Numbered from the stretch's first letter, positions 9,284 to 23,545 are shown. The stretch is 64,000 bases of DNA from Enterobacter ludwigii (GCA_023023105.1 CP083824.1:4630943-4694942); one strand, 5' to 3'. Program-made: numbers and translations. The notes: a model not told the origin generated them from the sequence alone.

Positions 9284-9723
9284 AATGTCCGTGCCTTTAA
9301 TCAATTTATGGCTAAAGGATGCCACAGAAGGATGAAAACATCAGTTATTAGCGCCAGATACAGGAAAAGATTTTACGATCGTGAAGATCTCTCGCAAAAA
9401 ACAAACTGTGGATAAGTTTGTGTATATTTTCACTTCATATGAATAACAGACGCAAAAAATACATACGAGATATAATTTAGATCTTAATTATCATAATGTT
9501 ATTTTGTTAGATCTCATCTGTATTACCCACTGATGACAATTTAGTCTATGTGGATATAAGCCCTGATTCGTGCAGAAGCGTAGCGAAATCTTCTGCAGTT
9601 GGGAAAAAGCCACCAACTCTCCGTGTGAAAGCGCCATTACTTCATCTGTTTTCTGGTAAAATCAGCGCCCAGCGCCGAATAGCCGGTCGCTCAATTACAG
9701 CTAACTATTTGAAAAAGCTAACC
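9284..9723. other. polA-yihG divergent intergenic region with a DnaA box
   Basis: 440 bp without a convincing gene, holding the divergent polA and yihG promoters. A perfect consensus DnaA box (TGTGGATAA on the plus strand) lies at 9407-9415, about 125 bp upstream of the polA ATG, in an AT-rich stretch. A TAAAAT at 9656-9661 is a candidate -10 for yihG. No small RNA could be recognised. Confidence 0.5.
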
Positions 9724-10632
9724 ATGTCGAGATTGCTCGCTGCAATAACATTACTGTTAAGCATTATTTTAACGATTCTGGTGACTATCGCCTGTTCTGT
9801 GCCGATCATTGTCGCAGGAATGATTAAACTGTTGCTGCCTGTGCCTGTGGTGTGGCGAGCCGTGTCCACATTTTGTAATTTCATGATGTATTGCTGGTGT
9901 GAAGGGCTGGCGATCCTGTTGTACCTGAATCCGCAACTGAAGTGGGATGTTGAAGGGCTAGAGAGCCTCAACAAAAAGAACTGGTACCTGCTAATTTGCA
10001 ATCACCACAGTTGGGCTGACATCGTGGTGTTATGTGTGCTTTTCCGTAAGCACATCCCGATGAACAAATACTTCCTGAAACAGCAGCTCGCCTGGGTTCC
10101 TTTCATCGGTCTGGCCTGCTGGGCGCTTGATATGCCGTTTATGAAACGCTACTCGCGCAGCTATTTGATCCGTCATCCGGAGCATCGCGGTAAGGACGTG
10201 GAGACCACGCGCCGTTCCTGTGAAAAGTTTCGCGCGCACCCAACAACCATCGTGAACTTTGTTGAAGGCTCCAGGTTTACTGAAGAGAAGCGTCAACAAA
10301 CACGTTCTCCTTTTCAGAACCTGCTGCCGCCAAAAGCCGCAGGTATTGCGATGGCGCTTAACGTGCTGGGTGCTCAGTTCGATAAATTACTTAACGTTAC
10401 CCTCTGCTACCCGGAAAACGATAAAACGCCGTTCTTCGATATGCTCAGCGGCAAGCTGACGCGCATTGTTGTACGTGTTGATCTGGTACCGATCGAGGCC
10501 GAATTACACGGTGACTACGTTAACGATAAGAATTTTAAACGTCGTTTCCAGTTATGGCTTAATACTCTCTGGAAAGAGAAAGACGAACAGATAGACAACA
10601 TTAAATCTTCATACAAAAACGCCGGTCAGTGA
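9724..10632 (+). CDS. yihG: Inner-membrane lysophospholipid-type acyltransferase YihG
   Basis: Probable 1-acylglycerol-3-phosphate acyltransferase. It has an N-terminal hydrophobic region (about 3-35 and 45-65) and the PlsC-type catalytic motif NHHSWADIV (HX4D, near residue 94), then FVEGSRF (EGSR motif) about 85 residues later. E. coli YihG contributes to acyl-chain choice in phospholipids and to swimming motility. The ATG at 9724 gives 302 residues. E. coli annotation starts ten codons earlier, but the homologous codon here is ACA in ACAGCTAAC, so the internal ATG must serve. The TGA stop lies inside the terminator palindrome shared with dsbA. Confidence 0.92.
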   Translation: MSRLLAAITLLLSIILTILVTIACSVPIIVAGMIKLLLPVPVVWRAVSTFCNFMMYCWCEGLAILLYLNPQLKWDVEGLESLNKKNWYLLICNHHSWADIVVLCVLFRKHIPMNKYFLKQQLAWVPFIGLACWALDMPFMKRYSRSYLIRHPEHRGKDVETTRRSCEKFRAHPTTIVNFVEGSRFTEEKRQQTRSPFQNLLPPKAAGIAMALNVLGAQFDKLLNVTLCYPENDKTPFFDMLSGKLTRIVVRVDLVPIEAELHGDYVNDKNFKRRFQLWLNTLWKEKDEQIDNIKSSYKNAGQ

Positions 10633-10644
10633 CCGGCGTTTTTA
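10616..10644. terminator. Bidirectional terminator between yihG and dsbA
   Basis: An almost perfect palindrome: AAAAACGCCGGTCA on the left pairs with TGACCGGCGTTTTT on the right around a one-base centre. It has A/T tracts on both sides, so it can end both convergent transcripts. The yihG stop codon (10630-10632) is part of the stem. Confidence 0.85.
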
Positions 10645-10655
10645 CATCAACAATC

Positions 10656-11279
10656 TTACTTCTTCTCAACCAGGTATTTCACAGTATCTGCGTACTGCTG
10701 TACGAAGATATCCATGCTGCTGGTGTCCATGCCCTGCATGTTCAGCTGATACTTGCCATTAACAAACATCGCCGGAACACCCTGAAGCTGCAGGTCGGCA
10801 GCAGCTTTTTCCTGCTGGGCCACCAGAGATTTCACGACAAAGCTGTTCCATGCCGCGTCATAGTCTTCACCTTTCACACCCGCATCAACGAATACTTTAC
10901 GGATATCCGCAGTGGTCTGAACGGTCTGGGTTTTCTGTACGCCTTCAAACATTGGGGAAGTGATCTTATCTTCCACGCCCAGCGCGATAGCAACTGCCCA
11001 CGCCTGAGTCAGGTCTTTACCCAATGGACCCAGGAACTCAACGTGGTACTTAGTCATTTTGGTGCCTTCTGGCAGCTTTTTCTTCACGTTATCGGAAACA
11101 TGCAAGACCTGCTCGAACTGATAGCAGTGTGGGCAATAGAACGAGAAGAACTCCAGAACCTGTGGCTCGCCAGCAACAGGCTTGTCCAGCGTGATGTACT
11201 GTTTTCCGTCGGTAAACTGCGCAGCAGAAGCGCTAAATGCCAGAATCATACCTGCCAGCGCCAGCCAAATTTTTTTCAT
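10656..11279 (-). CDS. dsbA: Periplasmic thiol:disulfide oxidase DsbA
   Basis: Introduces disulfide bonds into exported proteins and is reoxidised by DsbB. The signal peptide ([19 protein letters not shown]) is probably cleaved after A19, giving a mature AQFTDGK start. The thioredoxin-fold active site is C49-P-H-C52. The cis-proline loop GVPAMFVNG lies near residue 169. The start at 11279 yields 207 residues, close to the E. coli 208; nine further upstream codons are open but would spoil the signal peptide. The gene follows srkA with 27 bases between them. In E. coli dsbA is expressed both with srkA from a Cpx-responsive promoter and from its own promoter inside srkA. Confidence 0.97.
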   Translation of the reverse strand: MKKIWLALAGMILAFSASAAQFTDGKQYITLDKPVAGEPQVLEFFSFYCPHCYQFEQVLHVSDNVKKKLPEGTKMTKYHVEFLGPLGKDLTQAWAVAIALGVEDKITSPMFEGVQKTQTVQTTADIRKVFVDAGVKGEDYDAAWNSFVVKSLVAQQEKAAADLQLQGVPAMFVNGKYQLNMQGMDTSSMDIFVQQYADTVKYLVEKK

Positions 11280-11306
11280 GATTAACTTTCTCCTGGGTGT
11301 GTCCAA

Positions 11307-12293
11307 TTAATACATCGGCGTTAATTGCAGAGGGGGCTCCTGAAGAACCTTAACCTGCTCAGTAAATGTAGATATCTGGCTGCGCCAGTAATCCTCTCCG
11401 GTAAGCCACGGGAAATTTCTAGGAAACGCGGGATCATCCCAACGCCTGATTAACCATGCGAGATAATAAACAAAACGCATCGCGCGTAAAGGTTCAATCA
11501 AGACAATTTCATCTGAATTAAACGGGCTAAATTCTTCATAAGCTTCAATAATGGTTTCAAGCTGCATGCGTTGCTCGGCTTTGTCGCCATTGAGCAGCAT
11601 CCACAGGTCCTGAACCGCAGGCCCCATACGCGCATCATCGAGATCGACAAACAGCGGGCCATCACGCCAGAGAATATTTCCTGCGTGACAATCACCATGC
11701 AAACGCAGGACGGAAATATCATCGCGCCAGCTGGCTTTAACTGCCCCAATAAGTTTATCGGTGGCGCTGAGGAAACTATCCTTTAACGCTGTGGGGATCA
11801 GCGCAGAGGTTTCGAATACTTCGCGAGGTTCAAGAAGGTATTCCTGAATGCCGATAATCGGACGAGCAATAAAAGATTTTTTACGTCCCGTCTGATGTAT
11901 ACGTCCCAGATAGCGGGCCACCCACTCCATTTGATCAATATTATCCGCTTCAAACTGGCGACCCCCCAGGCTTGGGAAGACAGCGTAGTAGAACCCTTCG
12001 TGCATAAGGAGCGTTTGGTTATTGAATTTTAGCGGGGCGGCAACAGGTACATCATCATCCAGCAGATCATGAGCAAATTGATGCTCTTCCTGAATTTGTT
12101 CTGCTGACCAACGTTTAGGGCGATAGAACTTCACGACGAAGCGCTGACGCTCCTCATCCTGAAATTGATAGACGCGGTTTTCGTAGCTATTTAACGGCGT
12201 TAGCCCGGAATCCACCCGGATACCCTGTTCAAACAGGGCATCCATAATGGTATCCGGGTGTAATGTCTGGAAAGTAAAAGCCTGGTCGTTCAT
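11307..12293 (-). CDS. srkA: Stress response kinase SrkA (YihE/RdoA)
   Basis: Eukaryote-like Ser/Thr protein kinase of the aminoglycoside phosphotransferase fold that protects against MazF-type programmed death and oxidative or envelope stress. At 328 residues it matches the family length. The catalytic loop HGDCHAGN is at 199-206 with catalytic D201, and the metal-binding DLDD is at 217-220. The nucleotide-binding lysine is in the RFVVKFYRP segment (K55). It lies between yihD and dsbA on one strand, as in E. coli, where the Cpx envelope-stress system raises its expression. No Cpx box was confidently located here. Confidence 0.95.
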   Translation of the reverse strand: MNDQAFTFQTLHPDTIMDALFEQGIRVDSGLTPLNSYENRVYQFQDEERQRFVVKFYRPKRWSAEQIQEEHQFAHDLLDDDVPVAAPLKFNNQTLLMHEGFYYAVFPSLGGRQFEADNIDQMEWVARYLGRIHQTGRKKSFIARPIIGIQEYLLEPREVFETSALIPTALKDSFLSATDKLIGAVKASWRDDISVLRLHGDCHAGNILWRDGPLFVDLDDARMGPAVQDLWMLLNGDKAEQRMQLETIIEAYEEFSPFNSDEIVLIEPLRAMRFVYYLAWLIRRWDDPAFPRNFPWLTGEDYWRSQISTFTEQVKVLQEPPLQLTPMY

Positions 12294-12368
12294 CCGATCA
12301 TCCGGAAATTATACGAATGATTCAGGATATCATCTTGTGGCGATTTCGGTGCCGCCGCTTACAAGCTT

Positions 12369-12638
12369 TTACTCTTTAATTACGCCTCTGGCGCGCAGTA
12401 ATGCGGTTTTAAAATCTTCCTCATAATCTTTCTGAATACCAGGAATAACAGCATCTTTAGCTGAGTCACGCATTTTAAGATGGTAGATCAGGATATCATC
12501 AGAAAGGTCTGCCAGTTCGCCGTCAAAACCTGACTCTTTCGCCAGTTTCTGTAAAAATTGCATCAGATTCAGCTCTGGCTCTTTTTGCCAGGCTGGCTGG
12601 AGGAGTTCAATGACTTCATTAAGACGTTTACATTTCAT
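12369..12638 (-). CDS. yihD: YihD family protein of unknown function
   Basis: An 89-residue conserved enterobacterial protein (DUF1040 family), starting [18 protein letters not shown]. It appears all-helical and soluble, with no signal peptide, membrane segment or catalytic motif. An AAAGGAGC ribosome site precedes the ATG. It is followed by srkA and dsbA at short range and is divergent from mobA. Its role is not known. Confidence 0.9.
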   Translation of the reverse strand: MKCKRLNEVIELLQPAWQKEPELNLMQFLQKLAKESGFDGELADLSDDILIYHLKMRDSAKDAVIPGIQKDYEEDFKTALLRARGVIKE

Positions 12639-12706
12639 GGTGGTGCTCCTTTCATTTAGAGTGACACGTTAGCAGGGTCAATCCCACAATAAAAGAGGCG
12701 ATATTC

Positions 12707-13288
12707 GTGAATCTTAACCAGGAAATCACTGGGGTCGTTCTGGCGGGTGGCAGAGCGACGCGAATGGGGGGAAAAGATAAGGGGCTTCAGCTTTTGAACG
12801 GTAAACCCTTGTGGCAATGTGTCGCTGATGCGCTTAAAGGCCAGGTGACGACAATGGTCATCAGTGCTAACAGGCATATTGAGACATACCAGCGCAGCGG
12901 CTACGCCGTTTATCAGGATAACCAGGCAAATTACCCAGGACCGCTGGCTGGTATGCTTTCGGTTATGCAGCAGTCGCCCGGAGAGTGGTTTATTTTCTGT
13001 CCTTGCGATACCCCGTTGATTCCGTCCTGTCTTGTCGAGCGTCTGGTGCGACTTCGTGGTGCAGCCCCCGTGGTCTGGGTACATGACGGTGAGCGTGATC
13101 ATCCTGCTATCGCGTTGATGCACAGATTATTAGTACCTGCTCTTCAGGAGTACCTGATGGCGGGAGAGCGTAGGGTGATGGTCTTTATGCGTCAGTCTGG
13201 CGGCCATTCCATTGATTTCAGTGATATGAAGTCTGCGTTTGTGAACGTGAATACAACTGAAGATTTGCAGATGATGCAGGAGAAATGA
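12707..13288 (+). CDS. mobA: Molybdenum cofactor guanylyltransferase MobA
   Basis: Transfers GMP from GTP to molybdopterin-Mo, making the bis-MGD cofactor used by formate dehydrogenases, nitrate reductase and DMSO reductase. Nucleotidyltransferase motif [15 protein letters not shown] spans 12-26, the metal-binding PCDTP follows near residue 102, and the late [13 protein letters not shown] segment is typical. The start is a GTG at 12707 after AAAAGAGGCG, giving 193 residues. The stop overlaps the mobB start (ATGA), so the two genes are translationally coupled. Confidence 0.96.
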   Translation: MNLNQEITGVVLAGGRATRMGGKDKGLQLLNGKPLWQCVADALKGQVTTMVISANRHIETYQRSGYAVYQDNQANYPGPLAGMLSVMQQSPGEWFIFCPCDTPLIPSCLVERLVRLRGAAPVVWVHDGERDHPAIALMHRLLVPALQEYLMAGERRVMVFMRQSGGHSIDFSDMKSAFVNVNTTEDLQMMQEK

Positions 13289-13791
13289 TGATACCTGTTC
13301 TGGCCATTTCCGCCTGGAGTGGGACCGGGAAAACCACGCTGTTGAAAAAACTCATACCTGCCCTTTGTGTCAGAGGTATACGCCCAGGATTGATCAAGCA
13401 TACCCACCATAATACGGATGTCGATAAACCAGGCAAAGACAGCTATGAGTTGCGTAAAGCGGGTGCAGCGCAAACGATGGTAGCAAGTAGTCAGCGCTGG
13501 GCGCTGATGACAGAAACACCAGATGAGGCACCGCTGGATCTCGCTTACCTCGTCAGTCGAATGGATCATTCCACGCTGGATCTGGTGCTGGTTGAGGGTT
13601 TTAAGCATGAGGCCGTGCCTAAGATCCTGCTGTTCCGAAGCGATGCCGGGCATGATGTCAGCGAGTTAACGCTTGATGAGCATGTGATTGCCGTAGCCAG
13701 TGATATTGTGTTGCCGCTTGAGGTTCCGGTGCTCGATTTAAATGACGTGGATGGGATTGCGGAGTTTATTGTGGAGCGGAGTGCGATCTGA
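13285..13791 (+). CDS. mobB: Molybdopterin-guanine dinucleotide synthesis adaptor MobB
   Basis: GTP-binding P-loop protein that helps MobA make bis-MGD; not strictly essential in E. coli. Walker A GTGKTT is at 13-18 and the conserved [18 protein letters not shown] follows near residue 36. At 168 residues it is a little shorter at the C terminus than E. coli MobB. Either of two adjacent ATG codons (13285 or 13288) may start it; the first overlaps the mobA stop. Downstream lies the rRNA operon in the opposite direction, the same arrangement as beside rrnA in E. coli. Confidence 0.95.
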   Translation: MMIPVLAISAWSGTGKTTLLKKLIPALCVRGIRPGLIKHTHHNTDVDKPGKDSYELRKAGAAQTMVASSQRWALMTETPDEAPLDLAYLVSRMDHSTLDLVLVEGFKHEAVPKILLFRSDAGHDVSELTLDEHVIAVASDIVLPLEVPVLDLNDVDGIAEFIVERSAI

Positions 13792-13835
13792 CGACTTGCC
13801 GGGCGGTACTTCGCCTGTTTTTTTGCATATAAACG

Positions 13836-13864
13836 CAAAAAGGCCATCCTTCCGGATGGCCTCT
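13836..13864 (-). terminator. rRNA operon terminator
   Basis: On the minus strand the stem AGGCCATCC/GGATGGCCT (13841-13862) with a TTCC-type loop is followed by a T tract (13836-13841). It lies 12 bases beyond the 5S 3' end and resembles rrn T1 terminators. Confidence 0.85.
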
Positions 13865-13875
13865 TCACTTGTTTG

Positions 13876-13995
13876 ATGCCTGGCAGTTCCCTACTCTCAC
13901 ATGGGGAGACCCCACACTACCATCGGCGCTACGGCGTTTCACTTCTGAGTTCGGCATGGGGTCAGGTGGGACCACCGCGCTAAAGCCGCCAGGCA
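13876..13995 (-). rRNA. rrf: 5S ribosomal RNA
   Basis: 120 nt reading TGCCTGGCGGCTTTAGCGCG at the 5' end and closing with CTGCCAGGCAT, whose ends pair to form helix I. It agrees closely with E. coli 5S rRNA. No tRNA gene follows it, as in E. coli rrnA. Confidence 0.97.
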
Positions 13996-14065
13996 AATTC
14001 TGTTAATCTGTATCAGAGCTGAAATTTGATTGTCTGTCTCTTCGCCGAAACAGCTTCGGCGTTGT

Positions 14066-16971
<2,906 letters not shown>

Positions 16972-17151
16972 TCACAACCCGAAGATGTTTCTTTCGATTC
17001 ATCATCGACTTGCGAAAATTTGAGAGACTCGAACACACATAACATGTGTGTCGTTTCAATTTTCAGCTTGATCCAGATTTTTAAAGAGCAAAACTTCGCA
17101 GTGCACCTTTTCAGGTTCACTCTGAAGTTTTCTTGGGTTCGCAGTAAAGGA

Positions 17152-17227
17152 TGGTGGAGCTATGCGGGATCGAACCGCAGACCTCCTGCGTGCAAAGCAG
17201 GCGCTCTCCCAGCTGAGCTATAGCCCC
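17152..17227 (-). tRNA. alaT: tRNA-Ala (TGC)
   Basis: 76 nt on the minus strand, starting GGGGCTATAGCTCAGCTGGG and ending in encoded CCA. The anticodon loop contains TTTGCAC with anticodon TGC. It lies in the 16S-23S spacer downstream of tRNA-Ile. A boxA-like TGCTCTTTAAAAA lies at 17078-17090 (minus strand), between this tRNA and 23S, consistent with antitermination through 23S. Confidence 0.97.
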
Positions 17228-17269
17228 ATCGTTTGCAATCTCTGTACCGCTCATCCTTTAAAAGGAGTT

Positions 17270-17346
<77 letters not shown>

Positions 17347-17415
17347 GCAGAGATTTTTACTGCTGTTTTTCATCAGACAATCTGTGTGAGCACTACAAAG
17401 GCAGGTTCTTTAAGG

Positions 17416-18955
<1,540 letters not shown>

Positions 18956-19077
18956 AAAAGTTTGATGCTCAATGAATTAAACTTCGTAATGAATTACGTG
19001 TTCACTCGTTGAGACTTGGTATTCATTTAGTGTCCGAAGACATTAAGAATCCATGTCACTTTGAGTGCCCACACAGA

Positions 19078-19102
19078 TTGTCTGATAAATTGTTAAAGAG
19101 CA
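19078..19102 (-). promoter_or_regulatory. rrn leader boxA antitermination signal
   Basis: The minus strand reads TGCTCTTTAACAATTTATC, the conserved rrn leader boxA (TGCTCTTTAACA, 19091-19102) that recruits the Nus antitermination complex. It lies about 40 nt downstream of the P2 start region. Confidence 0.85.
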
Positions 19103-19137
19103 GTGCCGCTTCGTTTTCGCTGCGGCGCGGGGTGTGC

Positions 19138-19165
19138 ATATTACGCTTTCCCGCTACAGAGTCAA
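19138..19165 (-). promoter_or_regulatory. rrn P2 promoter
   Basis: On the minus strand a -35 TTGACT (19160-19165), a 16-bp spacer and a -10 TAATAT (19138-19143) match enterobacterial rrn P2 promoters. Confidence 0.85.
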
Positions 19166-19233
19166 GCGTTTATTTTGCTTTTCTCTGCTGACCCGGCGGC
19201 GTGTGTGCCGTTGTTCCGTGTCAGTGGAGGCGC

Positions 19234-19290
19234 ATTATAGGGAGTTATTCCGACGTGACAAGAGGAAATTTAAAAAAAGTTTTCATCCGT
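19234..19290 (-). promoter_or_regulatory. rrn P1 promoter with UP element
   Basis: On the minus strand a -35 TTGTCA (19256-19261), a 16-bp spacer and a -10 TATAAT (19234-19239) are followed by a GC-rich discriminator (GCGCC). This is the arrangement that makes rrn P1 sensitive to ppGpp/DksA. Directly upstream, 19265-19290 is A/T-rich (AAATTTAAAAAAAG on the plus strand), as an UP element. FIS sites probably lie further upstream, but none was assigned. Confidence 0.88.
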
Positions 19291-19410
19291 GTCTTTTTTC
19301 ACCAACAGCGATGAAATCAAGCTACAAATTGTTCTATTTGATGTATCTGCAACCACAATCACACTCGAGGTGGCATAATTATCAGCATGAATCTTTAAGG
19401 AATAAAAGCG

Positions 19411-20118
19411 ATGCCATTAAGCGCACAACAGCTGGCCGCCCAAAAAAACCTGTCGTATGTGCTGGCAGAGAAGCTGGCTCAGCGGATTTTAGCGGGTAAA
19501 TATGCCCCAGGCAGCATCCTGCCGGGTGAAATGGAGCTGGGTGAGCAGTTTGGAGTGAGTCGTACAGCAGTTCGTGAAGCGGTGAAAACCCTAACGGCAA
19601 AAGGTATGGTGCTTCCACGTCCCCGCATCGGCACACGTGTCATGCCACAGAGTAACTGGAATTTTCTCGATCAGGAGCTGCTCTCCTGGTGGATGACGGA
19701 AGATAACTTTCATCAGGTTGTCGATCACTTTCTGGTGATGCGCAGCAGTCTTGAACCACAGGCGTGCCTGCTTGCCGCCACGCTTGGAACGGCAGAACAG
19801 AAAGCACAGCTCAACGCGTTAATGGAAGAGATGGTGTTCCTGAAAAAGCACTTCAACCGGGAACGCTGGGTTGAGGTCGATATGGCCTGGCATGAACATA
19901 TCTATATGATGAGTGCCAATCCGTTCCTCACCTCTTTTGCTTCTTTATTTCATTCGGTGTACCACACTTACTTTACCTCTATTACACAAGACGAAGTGGT
20001 TAAACTGGATTTGCATCAGGCGATAGTGGATGCCATTCAGGAAAGCGACGGGCAGCGAGCCCTGAGTGCGTGCCAGGCATTGCTGGCCGCGCCAACCCAC
20101 CAGCAGGTAAATAAATGA
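19411..20118 (+). CDS. yieP: GntR-family transcriptional regulator YieP
   Basis: 235-residue FadR-subfamily regulator. The N-terminal winged helix (about 14-80, with [20 protein letters not shown] as the recognition helix region) is followed by an all-helical FCD ligand domain (about 95-225). A conserved metal/ligand pocket may include the His in WHEHIY. It is preceded by a TAAGGAATAAAAGCG ribosome site. The stop overlaps the hsrA start by four bases (ATGA), indicating coupled translation, so it plausibly controls hsrA; that is inference. In E. coli this pair borders rrnC. Confidence 0.93.
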   Translation: MPLSAQQLAAQKNLSYVLAEKLAQRILAGKYAPGSILPGEMELGEQFGVSRTAVREAVKTLTAKGMVLPRPRIGTRVMPQSNWNFLDQELLSWWMTEDNFHQVVDHFLVMRSSLEPQACLLAATLGTAEQKAQLNALMEEMVFLKKHFNRERWVEVDMAWHEHIYMMSANPFLTSFASLFHSVYHTYFTSITQDEVVKLDLHQAIVDAIQESDGQRALSACQALLAAPTHQQVNK

Positions 20119-21548
20119 CAAAGAAAAAAGCGCGCAGCATGGCCGGATTGCCGTGGATTGCAGCCATGGCGTTTTTTATGCAGGCACTGGATGCCACCAT
20201 CCTCAACACAGCGCTTCCCGCTATTGCGCAAAGCCTTAACCGCTCCCCGCTGGCGATGCAGTCCGCCATCATTAGCTACACCCTGACGGTCGCGATGTTA
20301 ATTCCGGTCAGCGGCTGGCTGGCCGACCGCTTCGGCACCCGCAGAGTTTTCATGTTGGCCGTAACGCTCTTTACGCTCGGCTCGCTGGCTTGTGCGCTCT
20401 CCTCATCCTTAACGGAGCTGGTTATCTTCCGCGTATTACAAGGTATTGGCGGAGCGATGATGATGCCCGTGGCACGCCTTGCCTTGCTGCGAGCCTATCC
20501 TCGAAGCGAACTGCTTCCCGTGCTCAACTTCGTCACCATGCCAGGCCTGGTTGGCCCGATACTTGGCCCGGTACTAGGTGGTGTGTTTGTCACCTGGGCA
20601 AGCTGGCACTGGATCTTCCTGATTAATATTCCTATTGGCGTTGCCGGGCTGCTGTATGCCCGCAAATATATGCCGAACTTCACCACGCCAAGACGCAGCT
20701 TCGACATGGGAGGCTTTTTCCTGTTTGGACTGAGCCTGGTGCTCTTCTCAAGCGGGATGGAACTGTTTGGTGAGAAGATCGTAGCAACATGGATTGCGCT
20801 CTCCGTCATCCTCAGCGGTATTCTGCTGTTCCTTCTTTATATACGTCACGCGCGCCGTCACCCGACACCGTTAATCTCACTCGGACTCTTTAACACCCGA
20901 ACGTTTTCCGTAGGGATTGCAGGCAACATTGCGTCACGTCTGGGGACGGGTTGCGTACCGTTTCTGATGCCATTGATGCTGCAGGTCGGTTTCGGCTACC
21001 CGGCACTGATTGCTGGCTGCATGATGGCGCCCACGGCAATGGGCTCGATTCTGGCAAAATCAACGGTTACACAGGTGCTGCGCTGGTTTGGCTATCGTAA
21101 GACGCTGGTTGGCGTAACGGTCTTTATCGGTCTGATGATTGCGCAGTTCTCTCTGCAATCCGCCGCCCTTCCCGTATGGATGTTGATCCTGCCGTTATTT
21201 GTGCTGGGCATGGCGATGTCAACGCAGTTTACGTCGATGAATACCATCACGCTGGCAGATCTGACGGACGAGAACGCCAGCAGCGGCAACAGCGTGCTGG
21301 CGGTGACGCAACAGCTGTCGATCAGTCTTGGGGTGGCCGTAAGTGCGGCGGTACTGCGGTTTTATGAAGGTTTTGACAGCACGAATACCGTCGAGCAATT
21401 TCACTATACGTTTATCACGATGGGCGTTCTCACCGTCGTTTCAGCGCTGGTCTTTATGCTGTTAAAACCGAAAGACGGCCGCAACCTGATCAAAGAACGC
21501 CATAAAGCAAAGTCTAAGCCGAACCGCGTTCCATCAGAACAGGAGTAA
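20115..21548 (+). CDS. hsrA: DHA2-family MFS drug/proton antiporter-like protein HsrA
   Basis: 477-residue major facilitator of the 14-helix DHA2 type, probably an exporter of unknown substrate. The DHA2 signature [11 protein letters not shown] is in the first helix (about 17-27), motif [14 protein letters not shown] lies in the loop after helix 2, and the helix-5 motif C region [13 protein letters not shown] is present. The C-terminal tail is basic ([12 protein letters not shown]). It starts inside the end of yieP. Its last 35 bases overlap the 3' end of rbsR on the opposite strand, so the two transcripts can pair at their ends. Confidence 0.92.
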   Translation: MTKKKARSMAGLPWIAAMAFFMQALDATILNTALPAIAQSLNRSPLAMQSAIISYTLTVAMLIPVSGWLADRFGTRRVFMLAVTLFTLGSLACALSSSLTELVIFRVLQGIGGAMMMPVARLALLRAYPRSELLPVLNFVTMPGLVGPILGPVLGGVFVTWASWHWIFLINIPIGVAGLLYARKYMPNFTTPRRSFDMGGFFLFGLSLVLFSSGMELFGEKIVATWIALSVILSGILLFLLYIRHARRHPTPLISLGLFNTRTFSVGIAGNIASRLGTGCVPFLMPLMLQVGFGYPALIAGCMMAPTAMGSILAKSTVTQVLRWFGYRKTLVGVTVFIGLMIAQFSLQSAALPVWMLILPLFVLGMAMSTQFTSMNTITLADLTDENASSGNSVLAVTQQLSISLGVAVSAAVLRFYEGFDSTNTVEQFHYTFITMGVLTVVSALVFMLLKPKDGRNLIKERHKAKSKPNRVPSEQE

Positions 21549-22506
21549 GCTGCAGGCGTTGCTGTTGCAGCGTGGGCTGCGCCATACGGTGGATCAACAC
21601 ATCGATGGCCAGCTCGCCCAGTTCATCCTTCGGCTGATGAATCGTGGTCAGCGGTGGGGTCATGTAGCTAGCCAGTTCGATATCATCGTAACCAATTACC
21701 GCCATATCATCCGGAACGCGCAAGCCTGCCTGATATAACGCCTGATAGGCGCCAAATGCCATGGCATCGTTGCCGATAAAGACGGCCTGCGGACGCTGCG
21801 GCTGCGCCAGCAAGGTCTGCATCGCTTCAAAGCCACCGTGAAACTCAAAATCACCGGTAATACGGTCGCCTTCTGGCACAGAAAGCCCCGCCCGGGCCAT
21901 AGCAGAGAGATACCCTTCCAGACGCAAACGCGCCGGGGTTTTATCCAGCGGACCGGTAATACAGGCAATGCGGGTGTAACCTTTATCGATCAGATACTGG
22001 GTGGCCATGTCGCCCCCCAGCAGGGAGTTATCCTGAATCAGATCGCTGGTACCGTCGAACGGTGCCCAGTCCATCATCACCGTGGGAATAGAGGGATAAC
22101 GCTGGATAATCTCTTTCGAGGGCTGGTGTGTTTCGGTACAGAGCAGCAGTAGCCCGTCGACGCGTTTTTGCATCAGCGTCTCCAGGTTGCGGTTCATTCT
22201 CTGCTCGTCACCTTCGGTATTGCACAGCACCAGGCTGTAGCCACGCTCGAAGCAACTACGCTCTACACCTCGCACAAGCTCAGAATAGAAAGGGTTGGTA
22301 CTGGCCGTAATCAGCATACCAATAGTGCGCGTCTGGTTGAGCTTAAGACTACGCGCCAGTGCAGATGGCGCATAGTTGAGTTCTTTTACCGCAGCTTCGA
22401 CTTTCTCCCGAATCGCCTCGCTGACGAAGCGATCGTTGTTTATAACGTGAGAGACCGTCGAGGTAGAAACACCCGCCATGCGGGCGACATCTTTCATTGT
22501 TGCCAA
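21514..22506 (-). CDS. rbsR: Ribose operon repressor RbsR
   Basis: LacI-family repressor of the rbs operon, inactivated by ribose; in E. coli it also affects purine genes. An N-terminal helix-turn-helix and hinge ([22 protein letters not shown]; hinge about 45-60) is followed by a periplasmic-binding-protein-like ligand domain (61-330). Length 330 as in E. coli. It is the last gene of the operon, three bases after the rbsK stop. Its 3' end overlaps hsrA on the other strand by 35 bp, which leaves no spacer for a terminator between them. Confidence 0.97.
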   Translation of the reverse strand: MATMKDVARMAGVSTSTVSHVINNDRFVSEAIREKVEAAVKELNYAPSALARSLKLNQTRTIGMLITASTNPFYSELVRGVERSCFERGYSLVLCNTEGDEQRMNRNLETLMQKRVDGLLLLCTETHQPSKEIIQRYPSIPTVMMDWAPFDGTSDLIQDNSLLGGDMATQYLIDKGYTRIACITGPLDKTPARLRLEGYLSAMARAGLSVPEGDRITGDFEFHGGFEAMQTLLAQPQRPQAVFIGNDAMAFGAYQALYQAGLRVPDDMAVIGYDDIELASYMTPPLTTIHQPKDELGELAIDVLIHRMAQPTLQQQRLQLTPVLMERGSA

Positions 22507-22509
22507 GCG

Positions 22510-23439
22510 TTACCCCTGCTGACTTAAGAATTCATCGATCTCTTTACGCCACGGAACGGAAGGCTGGGCCCCTTTGCGCGTCACGGCAATCGCGGCAGCA
22601 GCATGTGCAAAACGGATCGCATCATCCATTCGCTTGCCTTCCAGTAGCGCGGTCACCAGCGCACCATTGAAGGTGTCTCCAGCAGCGATGGTGTCAATCG
22701 CTTTCACCTTAAAGCCCGGCACTCGACGGCCTTCGCCATTGACGCTTGCCCACACCCCACGGCTACCAAGGGTGATAATCACGGTACCGATGCCTTTATC
22801 ATGCAATGCACGTGCAGCTCGCGCGGCATCGTCATCATTTTCGACATGAATGCCCGTCAGCTTTTCCGCTTCGGTTTCGTTTGGCGTAATGATGTCCACC
22901 AGCGCCAGCAGCTCGTCTGATAATACACGGGCAGGAGCGGGATTAAGTACGACAGTGGTATGATTTTCATGCGCAATTTTGGCGGCGGCCAGCACGCTTT
23001 CAACCGGTGACTCCAGTTGCATCAGCAACGCTTCGGCATTCGCAATGATCTCACGTTGCGCTTCTACGCGCTCCGTTGTCAGAGCAGCGTTGGCACCAGC
23101 ATGAATACCGATGACATTCTCACCTTCTGCGTTGACGAAAATCAGCGCCACGCCGGTAGATTCCCCTGCAACCACGCTGACCGGTGCGATATCGATATTA
23201 TCGCTCGCCAGCTGTTTGCGTACGCGCTCACCGGTATCGTCATCACCCGTGCAGGCGATAAACGCAATATTCGCCCCACTGCGACCGGCGGCGACGGCCT
23301 GGTTTGCACCTTTACCGCCAAATGCCACCTGATACTGGTTACCCGTGACCGTTTCGCCCGGTGTAGGGAATGATTCAAGGTTAAGAATGTGATCGGCATT
23401 GATACTGCCAAGGACGACGAGGTTGCCTGCGGTTTTCAT
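22510..23439 (-). CDS. rbsK: Ribokinase RbsK
   Basis: PfkB-family kinase that phosphorylates ribose to ribose-5-phosphate. It has the N-terminal substrate motif GGKGANQAVAAGRSG (about 41-55) and the C-terminal PfkB signature DTIAAGDTFNGA with the catalytic Asp (about residue 255) and the anion hole. The ATG at 23439 gives 309 residues and matches the E. coli start; an in-frame ATG at 23454 would add MDNPT. Neither has a strong ribosome site. Two hairpins separate it from rbsB, so its expression is probably lowered relative to the binding protein. Confidence 0.95.
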   Translation of the reverse strand: MKTAGNLVVLGSINADHILNLESFPTPGETVTGNQYQVAFGGKGANQAVAAGRSGANIAFIACTGDDDTGERVRKQLASDNIDIAPVSVVAGESTGVALIFVNAEGENVIGIHAGANAALTTERVEAQREIIANAEALLMQLESPVESVLAAAKIAHENHTTVVLNPAPARVLSDELLALVDIITPNETEAEKLTGIHVENDDDAARAARALHDKGIGTVIITLGSRGVWASVNGEGRRVPGFKVKAIDTIAAGDTFNGALVTALLEGKRMDDAIRFAHAAAAIAVTRKGAQPSVPWRKEIDEFLSQQG

Positions 23440-23461
23440 GGTTGGGTTGTCCATCTGAGAG

Positions 23462-23537
23462 CGCCACCGGTGTTACCCGGTGGCGTATGCCACACTTTTC
23501 TTTATTGGTGTCCCTCAGGCAGCCGCTGGCTGCCTGA
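23462..23537 (-). repeat. Two intercistronic hairpins between rbsB and rbsK
   Basis: Hairpin one has a perfect 9-bp stem (CGCCACCGG 23462-23470 with CCGGTGGCG 23477-23485). Hairpin two has TCAGGCAGCC (23515-23524) facing GGCTGCCTGA (23528-23537) and begins eight bases after the rbsB stop. There is no T tract. They probably protect the rbsB 3' end from exonucleases, so that more binding protein than kinase is made; the function is inference. Confidence 0.7.
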
Positions 23538-23545
23538 TTCGCCTT

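Noticed and set aside
8441..9415. 324-codon plus-strand frame opposite polA
   Set aside because: Shadow of polA codon bias; no ribosome site, no recognisable domain.
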